A stretch of 64,000 bases of DNA, from the NCBI GenBank assembly GCA_016432545.1, contig CP066694.1:1240001-1304000 (forward strand). Reading direction: 5' to 3'. A program made the position numbers and the translations under genes. Position 1 is the stretch's first letter, and every line of letters starts with the position of its first letter. This DNA is from an archaeon (GTDB lineage: Archaea; Thermoproteota; Nitrososphaeria; Nitrososphaerales; Gagatemarchaeaceae). The notes beneath the pieces are model-generated. The model ran no database searches. It worked only from the letters and a program-made list of their open reading frames with translations, and was not told the origin of the DNA. This document shows positions 50,780 to 59,692 of this stretch, piece by piece.

Positions 50780-51442
50780 ATGCTCTGCACCTCGATCTCG
50801 GGACAGTCGATCGACGACCTGTCAAGTGGAGCGGGAGAAGCGCTTTCCATCGGTTCGGACCTCGTAGAGTTCAGGCTCGACACCCTTCGAGACCCTAGAC
50901 CCGGGAGCCTCGGCCAGCTGGCAACCTTCCTCGACCGCGCCGTCTTAACAGTCCGCCGCCCCGGAGAGGGAGGACGCTTCCCTGGCACGGAGTCAGAGAG
51001 GCTGACCCTCATTCGCGCGGCAATCGATCAGAAGCCTGCCTACCTGGACATCGAGCTCGAGACCCTCGAGTCTTACCCGGACCTCCTCTCCTCCCTTTCG
51101 TCAACAAGACTGATCGCCTCCTGGCACGACCTGGGCAGGACCCCTCCAGCCGGGGACCTGACGCGGGTTCTTCAGCGCGCGAGGAATTATCGAGGAGTGC
51201 CCAAGATAGTCACGACAGCTACTTCTCCGGCCGACAACCTCTCGGTCCTGTCTCTGTACAAGGGCTCGGGGGAGCCTCCTGCCGCTTTCTGCATGGGAGA
51301 ACTGGGGATCTTCTCCCGGGTTATGGCGATGAAGTACGGCTCGCCGATCTCGTATGTCTCCCTCCCGGGAAGGTCAGTCGCGCCCGGACAGCTGGACTTG
51401 AAGACGGCTCTTGAGCTGAGGAGGCGACTGTCCAACGCCTGA
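50780..51442 (+). CDS. aroD: 3-dehydroquinate dehydratase, type I
   Basis: 220 aa. EFRLDTLRD near residue 35 has the catalytic Glu pattern, ASWHDLGR near 115 the His, and KIVTTATSPADN near 150 the Schiff-base Lys. FCMGELGIFSRVMAMKYG near 178 is the C-terminal signature. ATG 50780 is preferred; the open frame to 50729 has no matching start codon near the fold. An AGGAGG (51419-51424) inside its end is well placed as a ribosome site for aroE. Confidence 0.93.
   Translation: MLCTSISGQSIDDLSSGAGEALSIGSDLVEFRLDTLRDPRPGSLGQLATFLDRAVLTVRRPGEGGRFPGTESERLTLIRAAIDQKPAYLDIELETLESYPDLLSSLSSTRLIASWHDLGRTPPAGDLTRVLQRARNYRGVPKIVTTATSPADNLSVLSLYKGSGEPPAAFCMGELGIFSRVMAMKYGSPISYVSLPGRSVAPGQLDLKTALELRRRLSNA
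51419..51424 (+). promoter_or_regulatory. Shine-Dalgarno-like AGGAGG ahead of aroE
   Basis: The motif lies inside aroD, 10 nt before the ACG at 51435 and 16 nt before the aroD TGA. No ATG, GTG or TTG in the aroE frame follows within usable distance until 51492. Confidence 0.5.
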
Positions 51443-52271
51443 CCGCTTTCTCCTCCTAGGGTCCGATGTCTCAGCCTCACCGAGCCCAGCGATGATGAAC
51501 GCGGCCTTCTCTGCGCTGAAGGCCGACTCGACCTACGAAGCGATGAACGTGGCTCATGACAAACTAGCCCCGACATTCGATCGCCTCAGGAGGGAGGGAG
51601 TGCGCGGACTGAACATCACGATGCCCTTCAAGACTGCAGTCCGCGACCTGCTGGACTCCTCCGACCCACGAGCCGAGCGAATCCGGGCAGTGAACACGGT
51701 CTCTAGAGAGGGCGGTGTCTACCGGGGGTACAATACAGACGTCGACGGCATCCTGGGCCCTCTCCGTGCCAGGGGGGTCTCGCGCATCCAGAGCGCGGCA
51801 GTCATAGGGGCTGGCGGGGCGGCCCGCGCTTTCTGCGCCGCCATGCAAGAGCTCAGATGCAACCGCCTGCTCGTCATAGCACGCGACCCGGTGCGAGCAG
51901 AGTCGCTCTCCCTCGAAATGACCCAGAGCTTTCCCTCGATGTCGATCTCCCCTGCCCGAATCGGAGGGAGGGTCGCTTCTGACTTCCAACTCCTGTTCAA
52001 TGCGTCGCCTGAAGGTTCGGAGGGAGTCCCGACGCCACAGGAGGTCCTCGACCTCGTCGGGCCAGACAAGATCGTCTTTGACGCCGTCTATTCGCCGTCG
52101 AGGACTGCGCTGATCGAGGCAGCCGAAGCCTCTGGCGCCACCGCGATCAGAGGAGAGGAGATGCTCCTGGACCAGGCAATACAGGCCCTTCGCATATGGA
52201 CCGGGCTCGAGCCTCCCCGCGAGGTCATGAGGCTGACCCTCTCGCGATTCCTGGAGGAGCCCCCTGCATGA
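51435..52271 (+). CDS. aroE: Shikimate dehydrogenase, start codon unclear
   Basis: About 278 aa. Conserved parts are SDVSASPSPAMMNAAF (shikimate-binding Ser-x-Ser), GLNITMPFK near residue 60 (catalytic Lys), YNTDVDG near 96 and GAGGAARAFCAA near 121 (NADP). The fold begins at about 51447 (FLLLGSDV), but the frame has no ATG, GTG or TTG before it; the first is ATG 51492, after the Ser motif. ACG 51435 with AGGAGG 10 nt upstream gives MPDRFLLLG, a natural N-terminus; a +1 slip at the aroD TGAC is the other way to express it. The open frame begins after a stop at 51417. Confidence 0.82.
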   Translation, partial: TPDRFLLLGSDVSASPSPAMMNAAFSALKADSTYEAMNVAHDKLAPTFDRLRREGVRGLNITMPFKTAVRDLLDSSDPRAERIRAVNTVSREGGVYRGYNTDVDGILGPLRARGVSRIQSAAVIGAGGAARAFCAAMQELRCNRLLVIARDPVRAESLSLEMTQSFPSMSISPARIGGRVASDFQLLFNASPEGSEGVPTPQEVLDLVGPDKIVFDAVYSPSRTALIEAAEASGATAIRGEEMLLDQAIQALRIWTGLEPPREVMRLTLSRFLEEPPA

Positions 52272-53140
52272 TCGGCTCGGCCACCTCCATGGGCGCCATC
52301 AGCGTGGTCAACGCGCTCGCCTCCGGCAAGGGCGCGACCGTTGCCGTCTCCCTCCCCACCTGGGTCAAGGTCGACATCAGACCCACCCCTGGCCCTTGGA
52401 GCGTCTCGGTAAATGGGAAGCCTGTCAACCCTGGCCTCGCCGAGGAGACCATCAGCAGGACACTCCTCTCGGAAGGAAAGGACTCGACAAAGCACTCAGG
52501 TAAAGTCGAAACCATCTCTCCCGTCCCTCGCGGCGTGGGCCTCAAGACGTCCTCTTCCTCCTCGGTCGCGATAGCCCTCGCCACGCTTTCAGCGCTTGGA
52601 CACAAGGAATTCGACCCGGAGGTGGTCCTGGGCCTAAGCGTGGAGTCGTCTCTGGCCGCCGCTGTGAGTGTCACCGGTGCCCTCGACGACGCCGCCTCCT
52701 GCCTCCTCGGAGGGACCAACTTCGCTGACAACGCTAGAAGGAAGCTGACCGGGGCGAAGAAGCTCGGGGCCCGCCACCCGGTCCTCATCCACGTCCCTCC
52801 CATCAGGACTCGCAGGGGGAGTGTGAACCTGGACCAGGTCAGAGTCTTCTCTGAGGCCGCGGACGAAATCCTCACGCTGGCGCAGAACGGTCAGCACTGG
52901 AACGCACTCACGCTCAACGGACTTCTCTACTCCTCAGTCTACCAGTACGACCCCGGGCCAGCGCTGTCAGCGATCGAGGCCGGAGCCCTCGGCGCGGGCC
53001 TATCCGGCACGGGCCCTGCAACAGCTGCGGTCTTCGAGCCGGACGCCGAGCTCGAGAGAGCGAAGAGGGCCTGGGACGCTGCTGGCGGATTCATCTTGGA
53101 GACGACCACCACGGACGAGGGAGCCAAGATTGGAGTCTAG
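52268..53140 (+). CDS. aroK: Shikimate kinase, archaeal GHMP type
   Basis: 290 aa. PRGVGLKTSSSSSVAIALA near residue 91 is the GHMP-kinase ATP loop, and GAGLSGTGPATAAVF near 242 the third GHMP motif. VTGALDDAASCLLGGTNF near 138 is the shikimate-site region. Unrelated in sequence to bacterial AroK, it does the same step, shikimate to shikimate-3-phosphate. ATGA overlap with aroE. Start ATG 52268 gives MIGSATSMGAISVVNA. Confidence 0.94.
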   Translation: MIGSATSMGAISVVNALASGKGATVAVSLPTWVKVDIRPTPGPWSVSVNGKPVNPGLAEETISRTLLSEGKDSTKHSGKVETISPVPRGVGLKTSSSSSVAIALATLSALGHKEFDPEVVLGLSVESSLAAAVSVTGALDDAASCLLGGTNFADNARRKLTGAKKLGARHPVLIHVPPIRTRRGSVNLDQVRVFSEAADEILTLAQNGQHWNALTLNGLLYSSVYQYDPGPALSAIEAGALGAGLSGTGPATAAVFEPDAELERAKRAWDAAGGFILETTTTDEGAKIGV

Positions 53141-54419
53141 CGTCCGCGTCTCCGCGGATGGGCACCTGGAAGGCACTGTGGCCGTCCCCCCGAGCAAGAG
53201 CTACACTCACCGCGCCGTGGTGATGGCGAGCCTTGCCGAAGGCCAGAGCAGGATCGCCGGGCCCCTCCTCTCCCGAGACACCAGGGCGACCATCGGCGCC
53301 TGCGCAGCGATGGGAGCAAGAATTCTCGACGAGGACAGCCTCCTAGAAATCACCGGGACGGCTCCCCGCTCACCCAAGGAGGTGGTCGACGTCGAGAACT
53401 CCGGCTCTACGTTGAGGTTCATGACCTCGGTTTTCTCCCTAGCCCCGGAAGGCTCGTCCACCCTGACTGGCGACGCCAGCATAAGGACCAGGCCCATGCA
53501 GCCCCTCCTCGATGCCCTTGGCGAGCTGGGCGTCGACGCCAGGTCCACCAGAGGGAACGGATGCGCCCCAATAGTCGTCCGAGGCGGCGGGATGAGAGGC
53601 GGCAGGGCCAACATGAGGGGCGACGTCTCCTCGCAGTTCGTCTCTTCGATCCTGATCTCGAGCCCGCTGGCCCGCAGCGACACGACCATCGAGGTCTCGA
53701 ACGCTGTCTCGAAGCCCTATCTCGAGGCGACCCTGCGCCTCTCGAGGCTATTCGGCGCCTCGATCGACAGGGACGGCTACTCCCGCTTCGCGATATCCGG
53801 AGGCCAGGCCTACAGACCGACGGACTTCCGCGTTCCAGGAGACTACTCTTCTGCGTCCTTCATCATGGCAGCCGTCGCAATCGCCGGGGGCAGGGTGGTC
53901 TTCACCGGCCTGGACGACTCGCTTCCCCAAGGCGACTCTGCGTTCGCGGGGATCCTGACCAGCCTAGGGGTTCGGGTGGCAAGGTCGAACGGCTCGGTGA
54001 CCGTCGAGGCGGACGGCAAGGCGATTGCCGGGGGGACCTTCGACCTCAGCAACACGCCCGACCTCCTCCCAGCGGTGTCTGTGTTGGCCCTAAGGGCGAG
54101 CTCTCCGATCGAAGTCACAGGGGTGGCGCACGCCCGGTTCAAGGAGACCGACCGAATCAGGGTCCTCTCGACCGAGCTCCGAAAGTCTGGGGTCAGGGTA
54201 GAGGAGAGGGACGACGGCGTGAAGATCGAGCCTTCTACATCGCTCAACAAGTGCGTCCTCGACGCCCACGACGACCACCGGATGTTCATGGCCTTCGCCC
54301 TGGCCTCTCTAGCCTCCGGAGGGCGTGTGGCGGTCCTCGGGGAGGATTCGCTCGACGTCTCCTACCCTCAGTTTTTGAACGACATGGAACGGATAGGCGC
54401 CGCGGTGGCACGGGAATGA
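53130..54419 (+). CDS. aroA: EPSP synthase (3-phosphoshikimate 1-carboxyvinyltransferase)
   Basis: 429 aa. PPSKSYTHRAVVMASLAEG near residue 20, ENSGSTLRFM near 90, SSQFVSSILISSPLA near 168, DYSSASFIMAA near 244, HARFKETDRIRVL near 335 and DAHDDHRMFMAFALA near 380 are all EPSP synthase signatures. The product goes to chorismate synthase. Start TTG 53130 overlaps the previous stop by 11 nt. Confidence 0.96.
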   Translation: MESSVRVSADGHLEGTVAVPPSKSYTHRAVVMASLAEGQSRIAGPLLSRDTRATIGACAAMGARILDEDSLLEITGTAPRSPKEVVDVENSGSTLRFMTSVFSLAPEGSSTLTGDASIRTRPMQPLLDALGELGVDARSTRGNGCAPIVVRGGGMRGGRANMRGDVSSQFVSSILISSPLARSDTTIEVSNAVSKPYLEATLRLSRLFGASIDRDGYSRFAISGGQAYRPTDFRVPGDYSSASFIMAAVAIAGGRVVFTGLDDSLPQGDSAFAGILTSLGVRVARSNGSVTVEADGKAIAGGTFDLSNTPDLLPAVSVLALRASSPIEVTGVAHARFKETDRIRVLSTELRKSGVRVEERDDGVKIEPSTSLNKCVLDAHDDHRMFMAFALASLASGGRVAVLGEDSLDVSYPQFLNDMERIGAAVARE

Positions 54420-55522
54420 GCGGCAACCTCGTCGGCGAGAGATTCATCCTCATGACCTTTGGCGAGAGTCACGGCAAGGTCGTGGGCGCCGTCTTGGACG
54501 GCTGCCCTGCCGGCCTGGCCCTGTCAGAGTCGGACATCCAAGCCGAGCTCGACCTCCGCAAGCCAGGCCAGTCGATAGTCACGACGACCCGCAGAGAGGA
54601 GGACAGGGTCGAGATAATGTCGGGAGTCTTCAACGGTATGACAACCGGCGCACCGATAATGATGATGATCAGGAACGAGGACAAGGACCCGAGGGCCTAC
54701 GAGGCGATTAAAGCCACGCCGCGCCCCGGCCACGCAGACTTCGTCGCGAGCAGAAAGTACGGAGGCTTCAACGACTACCGGGGAGGGGGCCGCTTCTCAG
54801 GAAGGATCACCGCCTCCTTCGTGATGGGCGGAGCAATCGCCAAGAAGCTTCTCAGGGAGGCCCTCGGAGTCGAAATCGTGGCGTACTCCCTCGAGATCGG
54901 CGGGGTGGTCGCGGAAGGGTTCGACTTCGAGCAGGCAAAGGCGAACCGGTACTCCAACGAGGTCAGGGCCCCCACGGCCAGCGCCGCTGAAGAGATGAAG
55001 CGGAAGATCATAGAAGTCAGAGGCAAGGGCAACAGCCTCGGAGGCGTCGTCGAGTGCGTCGCCACGAACCTCCCCGTGGGCCTCGGCGAGCCCGTCTTTG
55101 CATCACTCGACTCTGACCTTGCGAGGATAGTCCTCTCCATCCCTGCCGTCAAGGGAGTGGAGTTCGGGTCCGGCTTCTCATCTGCCCGCTCCACGGGCCT
55201 GGAAAACAATGACGAGTTCGCCTTCGAGGGTCAGAAGGTGGTCACAAGGTCCAACAACGCGGGCGGGATACTCGGGGGGCTCTCCAACGGGATGCCCCTT
55301 CTTTATCGCGTGGCCTTCAAGCCGGCGTCCTCGATCGCATCTAAACAGAGCACGGTCGACCTGACCTCCGGGAAGGAAGCAGAGCTCGTCGTCCCGGGGA
55401 GGCACGACCCGACCGTCGTCCCGAGGGCAGTCCCGGTCGTCGAAAGCGTGACAGCCCTGACCCTCGCGGACCACGCGATGAGGGCCGGGCTAATCCCCCC
55501 TGTAATCGGACGGAGCGGCTGA
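54416..55522 (+). CDS. aroC: Chorismate synthase
   Basis: 368 aa FMN-dependent enzyme. FGESHGKVVGAVLDGCPAG near residue 15, GHADFVASRKYGGFNDYRGG near 105, and GRFSGRITASFVMGGAIAKK near 125 form the active site, with RSNNAGGILGGLSNGMPL near 280. It makes chorismate, the branch point for TyrA and the trp genes. ATGA overlap with aroA. Confidence 0.96.
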   Translation: MSGNLVGERFILMTFGESHGKVVGAVLDGCPAGLALSESDIQAELDLRKPGQSIVTTTRREEDRVEIMSGVFNGMTTGAPIMMMIRNEDKDPRAYEAIKATPRPGHADFVASRKYGGFNDYRGGGRFSGRITASFVMGGAIAKKLLREALGVEIVAYSLEIGGVVAEGFDFEQAKANRYSNEVRAPTASAAEEMKRKIIEVRGKGNSLGGVVECVATNLPVGLGEPVFASLDSDLARIVLSIPAVKGVEFGSGFSSARSTGLENNDEFAFEGQKVVTRSNNAGGILGGLSNGMPLLYRVAFKPASSIASKQSTVDLTSGKEAELVVPGRHDPTVVPRAVPVVESVTALTLADHAMRAGLIPPVIGRSG

Positions 55523-55525
55523 GCG

Positions 55526-56908
55526 TTGGAGTCGCAGGGATCCATCTCCGAGCTCAGGACCCAGATCGCGGAGACCACGCGAGAGATCATCAAGCTGGCA
55601 GGACAGCGCAACAAGCTCGCCCGTAGGGTCGGGGCCCTAAAGTCAAGTCAGTCCCTTCCCGCGGAGGACGAGAGAGTGGAGGACGCGCTGCTCAAGCAAG
55701 TCCTCTCCGAGTGCGACCACTCCGGCCTGGAGAGGTCGGCGGGGCTCAGGATCTTCCGCGTCCTCCTCGAAGAGTCAAAGAAGACCCAGGGCCTCTCAGA
55801 CCTTCCCTCTCCGATGCTCAGGGCAGCCAAAGCGATGGCCCTCCAGAGCAAGGGCGTGAGGGTGATCAGGCTCGACGTAGGGGAGCCGGACTTCCGCCCT
55901 CCAAAGCGAGTCCTAGAAGCCTGCACCGAGGCCCTCTTGGGGTTCAAGACCCACTACACTGGTCCCCGCGGAATACCAGAACTCCTGACGGCAATCAGAG
56001 AATACGTCAAGAGAAAGCAGGGCACCCAGGTCGACCCCGACCAGGTGATGGCGACCCCGAGCGGGAGGTTCGCAGTTTACGCCGCCCTCGCCAGCACAGT
56101 CCACGAGGGGGAGAGCGCCATCGTTCTCGAGCCAAACTGGCCAGCCTACAGGGAAATCCTCAATCACCTCCACGCAAAGCCGATCACGATCCGCACTACG
56201 CTGGAGGGGAAGTGGGCCCCTTCCTTGGAGGAGATAGAAAGCGCGGTCCGTCCCAATACCAGGGCCCTCATCCTGAGCTTCCCCAACAACCCCACGGGGA
56301 AGATAATCGACCCGCGCCTCTACAAATCCATTATGCGGCTCGCCGACGAGAAGGACCTCACGGTCATCAGCGACGAGATCTACAACGAGTACTCTTATCG
56401 CAAGTGTCCCAGTGTCCTTGACTCTCCCCCGAGGAAGTTCGTCCTCACCGCATCCTTCTCCAAGACCTGGGCGATGACCGGGTTCCGAGTCGGATACGCA
56501 GTCTCCTCCAAGGAGACCATCTCCTCGATGGCCAAGGTCGCCTCCCTGACTGTGACCTCTGTGCCGGAGTTCATCCAGTACGGGGCAATCGAGGCGCTCA
56601 AGGCTGACCTTGAGGTCCGCAGGAACGTGAAGACAATTCGCTCAAGGATCGAGGCTGTCTCCGAAGCCCTCGCGGAGATCCCCTCCCTCGAGTTCACCAA
56701 GCCCGAAGGGGCGATGTACTTCTTCCCTCGTCTGAAGAGGTACAGAGGCGGCGGGGAGAGGTTCTGTGACGACCTGCTCGAGAAGGGCGTCAGCGTGACT
56801 CCGGGCACCTCGTTCGGCGACTACCACGACTTCTTCAGAATCTCCCTGGGGCAGCCGGAAGAGACAGTTCTCGAAGGCGTCTCTCGAATCGGGGGGCTCC
56901 TCGCTTGA
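55526..56908 (+). CDS. Chorismate mutase fused to a class I aminotransferase
   Basis: 460 aa. Residues 1-90 form an AroQ-type chorismate mutase (LRTQIAETTREIIKLAGQRN, then RRVGALKSSQ, with the usual Arg/Lys set). Residues 100-460 are a PLP aminotransferase: RLDVGEPDFRPPK, GPRGIPELL, FPNNPTGKII, SDEIYNEYSYRK and SFSKTWAMTGFRVGY with the PLP Lys. The likely reaction pair is chorismate to prephenate, then transamination of prephenate or hydroxyphenylpyruvate. Start TTG 55526, 3 nt after aroC. Confidence 0.9.
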   Translation: MESQGSISELRTQIAETTREIIKLAGQRNKLARRVGALKSSQSLPAEDERVEDALLKQVLSECDHSGLERSAGLRIFRVLLEESKKTQGLSDLPSPMLRAAKAMALQSKGVRVIRLDVGEPDFRPPKRVLEACTEALLGFKTHYTGPRGIPELLTAIREYVKRKQGTQVDPDQVMATPSGRFAVYAALASTVHEGESAIVLEPNWPAYREILNHLHAKPITIRTTLEGKWAPSLEEIESAVRPNTRALILSFPNNPTGKIIDPRLYKSIMRLADEKDLTVISDEIYNEYSYRKCPSVLDSPPRKFVLTASFSKTWAMTGFRVGYAVSSKETISSMAKVASLTVTSVPEFIQYGAIEALKADLEVRRNVKTIRSRIEAVSEALAEIPSLEFTKPEGAMYFFPRLKRYRGGGERFCDDLLEKGVSVTPGTSFGDYHDFFRISLGQPEETVLEGVSRIGGLLA

Positions 56909-57735
56909 AGGTCGCTGTCCTCGGCTCATCGGGCGCGATGGGCAGGTTCTTCGCATCGTACTTCGTCGCAAGGGGGGACGAAGTCGTAGGGTACGACCTG
57001 TCACCTCCCGACCATCCGGTCAAGGGTCTCACCCTGGCCCGCTCGACCAAGGAAGCGGCAGAGAGGGCCGACATCGTCCTCGTCGCCGTCCCGATGCCTA
57101 AGACGTTGGCCGTAGTCCGGCGCGTTTCGAGGCATCTTCGGAAGGGCTCTACGCTGATCGAGATCAGTTCGGTCAAAGGGAATTCCCTCAGGCCCCTGAG
57201 GCTCGCAGTATCCCTGACAGGCGCCCGCCTCCTCTCCATTCATCCTCTATTCGGCCCCGCAGCGCGGCGCGTCGGGATGAAGTTCTGCGTCATTGGCGGG
57301 CGGAGCGACATAGCTTCCGCGCGTAGGCTCTTCCCCCGGTCGGTGCTGATACCCATGAGCCAGCAGGGACACGACAGGGCGATGGCCTACGTCCTTTCGC
57401 TGGTCCAGCTGACCAACCTCGCCTTCCTCTCCACTATCGCAAAGGGGATGGGGCTCGAGCAATTCGGCCGCGCAGCCTCGCCCATCGCATCGGCCCAGCT
57501 GTCAGTCGCCAGAGCGACCCTCTCCCAGGATCCCTCGCTCTTCTCTTCCATCCAGACACTGAATCCCTACGCCCGCGAAACCCTCTCTTCGATGGTGGGA
57601 GAACTGACTAGGCTGCAGGGTCTCCTCGCCAAGAACGACTCGAAGGGCCTCCAGCGGAGCTACGAAGGCACTTCAAAGAGGCAGAGCCGTTCCGAGCTCC
57701 AAGGTTCGCTGCGGGCCGTCTATTCGCTGGTCTAG
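56905..57735 (+). CDS. tyrA: Prephenate/arogenate dehydrogenase
   Basis: 276 aa. VAVLGSSGAMGRFFASYFVA is the NAD loop, LIEISSVKGNSLRPLR near residue 93 and LSIHPLFGPAARRVGMKFC near 111 the TyrA signatures (Ser, His and Gly-Pro). It oxidises prephenate to 4-hydroxyphenylpyruvate or arogenate to tyrosine. No ACT domain follows. TTGA overlap with the fusion gene. Its TAG shares CTAG with the stop of trpA on the other strand. Confidence 0.88.
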   Translation: MKVAVLGSSGAMGRFFASYFVARGDEVVGYDLSPPDHPVKGLTLARSTKEAAERADIVLVAVPMPKTLAVVRRVSRHLRKGSTLIEISSVKGNSLRPLRLAVSLTGARLLSIHPLFGPAARRVGMKFCVIGGRSDIASARRLFPRSVLIPMSQQGHDRAMAYVLSLVQLTNLAFLSTIAKGMGLEQFGRAASPIASAQLSVARATLSQDPSLFSSIQTLNPYARETLSSMVGELTRLQGLLAKNDSKGLQRSYEGTSKRQSRSELQGSLRAVYSLV

Positions 57736-58523
57736 GCAGATGACATGGCTGCGTTCTTCATCGACCGGACGTAGGCTTGCACAGACCGCATCTCTCCATT
57801 CGAAGCCGCGATCCTATCCACTATGGCACTCCCTACAATAGCTGCGTCCGCCCCCGCCCCTATGACTGCTTTGACGTGTCCGGGCTTCGAGATCCCGAAC
57901 CCCACAGCAAGCGGCACCCTGCCTTCCGTCGTCTTCTTGGCGAGCCTGACCAGGTCCGAAGTCCGAGCCCCCAGCTCCTCTCTTGCTCCGGTCACCCCAA
58001 GGAGGGAGACGAGGTACAGAAATCCAGAGGTGTTGCGAACGATCTCCTTCATCCTCACCCCCGAAGTCGTCGGGGTCGCAAGGAGTATCGAGTCGATCCC
58101 TCTCCTGCGCGCGCTCCGCCCGAAGGCGCCCGCCTCCTCAAGTGGCAGGTCAGGCACGATGAGCCCGTCCACTCCGCTCTCTTTCGCCTCCTCGAGGAAC
58201 CTGGTCGGACCCTTGGACAGGATCGGGTTGAAGTAGGACATCAAGGCGATCGGCGAGTCGAATCTCTTCCTGACCCGGGCGACCAGCTCGAGCACGTCCC
58301 CTGGGGTCGTCCTGGCTCCGAGCGCCCTGACCGACGCAGCCTGGATGGACTTACCGTCTGCGATCGGGTCGGAGAACGGGACCCCCACCTCCAAGACGTC
58401 GGCACCGCCTCGAAGCACGGCCTCGATGGCTCGTTCGCTCCTTCCGAGGCCCGGGTCCCCGCCCATCACGTACGCGACGAGGCCTCCGGCCGAGCCCATG
58501 ATTGCCTCTGAAATCCTGCTCAA
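57732..58523 (-). CDS. trpA: Tryptophan synthase alpha chain
   Basis: 263 aa TIM barrel releasing indole from indole-3-glycerol phosphate. [34 protein letters not shown] with the catalytic Glu near residue 46, [15 protein letters not shown] near 118 with the Asp, and [14 protein letters not shown] near 171 are typical. It is the last trp gene. Start TTG overlaps the trpB stop (TTGA). Its last 4 nt overlap tyrA. Confidence 0.95.
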   Translation of the reverse strand: MSRISEAIMGSAGGLVAYVMGGDPGLGRSERAIEAVLRGGADVLEVGVPFSDPIADGKSIQAASVRALGARTTPGDVLELVARVRKRFDSPIALMSYFNPILSKGPTRFLEEAKESGVDGLIVPDLPLEEAGAFGRSARRRGIDSILLATPTTSGVRMKEIVRNTSGFLYLVSLLGVTGAREELGARTSDLVRLAKKTTEGRVPLAVGFGISKPGHVKAVIGAGADAAIVGSAIVDRIAASNGEMRSVQAYVRSMKNAAMSSA

Positions 58524-59692
58524 GCCGCCGTCCTCCCCCTGCTCCTGACCACCTCGACGTCTTTGTCGCCCCTCCCAGACAGGGTCACCACTAAGCTCCT
58601 CTCGCTGCCCATGGTCTTCGCGAGCTTCAGCGCGAAAGCTACCGCGTGGGCCGACTCCAGGGCGGGAAGGATCCCCTCGTCCCTCGAGAGTTGATGGAAC
58701 GCGCGGACTGCCTCCTCGTCAGAAGCATGCACGTACTCCACCAGGCCCGCATCCTTCAGATACGAGTGTTCGGGACCGACCCCGGGATAGTCGAGACCGG
58801 CAGCGACGCTGTGGGTCTCACCGATCTGTCCTTCGGGGTCCTGCAGAACGTACGTCATCATCCCATGGACGACCCCCGGCCTTCCATACGCGAGGGTGGC
58901 CGCGTTGTCCTTCGGTCCGGTCCCCCCTGCCTCCACCCCGTACAACTTCACCTCCTTCCTGCCCGCAAGGGGGTAGAAGGTCCCCATCGCATTGCTCCCT
59001 CCCCCCACGCATGCGACCGCCGCGTTGGGGAGCCCGCCCAGGGCGCTTTTCGACTGGGTCACGATCTCCTTTCCAATCACGCTCTGGAAGTCTCTGACCA
59101 TCATCGGGTAGGGATGAGGGCCGACGACTGACCCGATGAGATAGTACGTGTCCTGGATGTTTGCCACCCAGTCCCTCAGCGCCTCGTTTATCGCGTCCTT
59201 GAGGGTCTTCGTGCCTGCCTCCACGCTGTGGACCTCAGCGCCCAGGAGGTCCATCCTGACGACGTTGAGCTTCTGCCTACGGATGTCCTCAGCCCCCATG
59301 TAGACCTCGCACTTCAGCCCGAGGGCTGCGCAGGCCATCGCCGTCGCCACGCCATGCTGGCCGGCTCCGGTCTCAGCTATGACCCTCTTCTTGCCCATCT
59401 TCTTGGCGAGCAGGCCTTGACCGATGGTGTTGTTGATCTTGTGCGCTCCGCCGTGAAGCAGGTCCTCCCTCTTCAGGAAGATCCGGGCTCCCCTGCCTCT
59501 CTTCGTAAGGTTGGAGGCAAAGTAGAGCGGGGTCGGCCTCCCGGCATAGTCCCTCAGAAGAGCCCTGAGCTCGGACTTGAACCCCTTCTCCTTGCTCAGT
59601 CTCCTGTAGGCCTCCTCCAGCTCGATGACTGCCGGTACCAAAGTCTCCGGGATGTACTGTCCTCCGAACTTCCCGAACCTCCCCCTGGTCAT
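58520..59692 (-). CDS. trpB: Tryptophan synthase beta chain
   Basis: 390 aa PLP enzyme. [20 protein letters not shown] opens the trpB1-type fold, [20 protein letters not shown] near residue 78 holds the PLP Lys, [13 protein letters not shown] near 103 the catalytic site, and [13 protein letters not shown] near 230 the phosphate loop. It is the TrpB1 class, partner of TrpA. ATG 59692 overlaps the trpF stop (ATGA); the GTG at 59704 is the alternative. Confidence 0.96.
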   Translation of the reverse strand: MTRGRFGKFGGQYIPETLVPAVIELEEAYRRLSKEKGFKSELRALLRDYAGRPTPLYFASNLTKRGRGARIFLKREDLLHGGAHKINNTIGQGLLAKKMGKKRVIAETGAGQHGVATAMACAALGLKCEVYMGAEDIRRQKLNVVRMDLLGAEVHSVEAGTKTLKDAINEALRDWVANIQDTYYLIGSVVGPHPYPMMVRDFQSVIGKEIVTQSKSALGGLPNAAVACVGGGSNAMGTFYPLAGRKEVKLYGVEAGGTGPKDNAATLAYGRPGVVHGMMTYVLQDPEGQIGETHSVAAGLDYPGVGPEHSYLKDAGLVEYVHASDEEAVRAFHQLSRDEGILPALESAHAVAFALKLAKTMGSERSLVVTLSGRGDKDVEVVRSRGRTAA

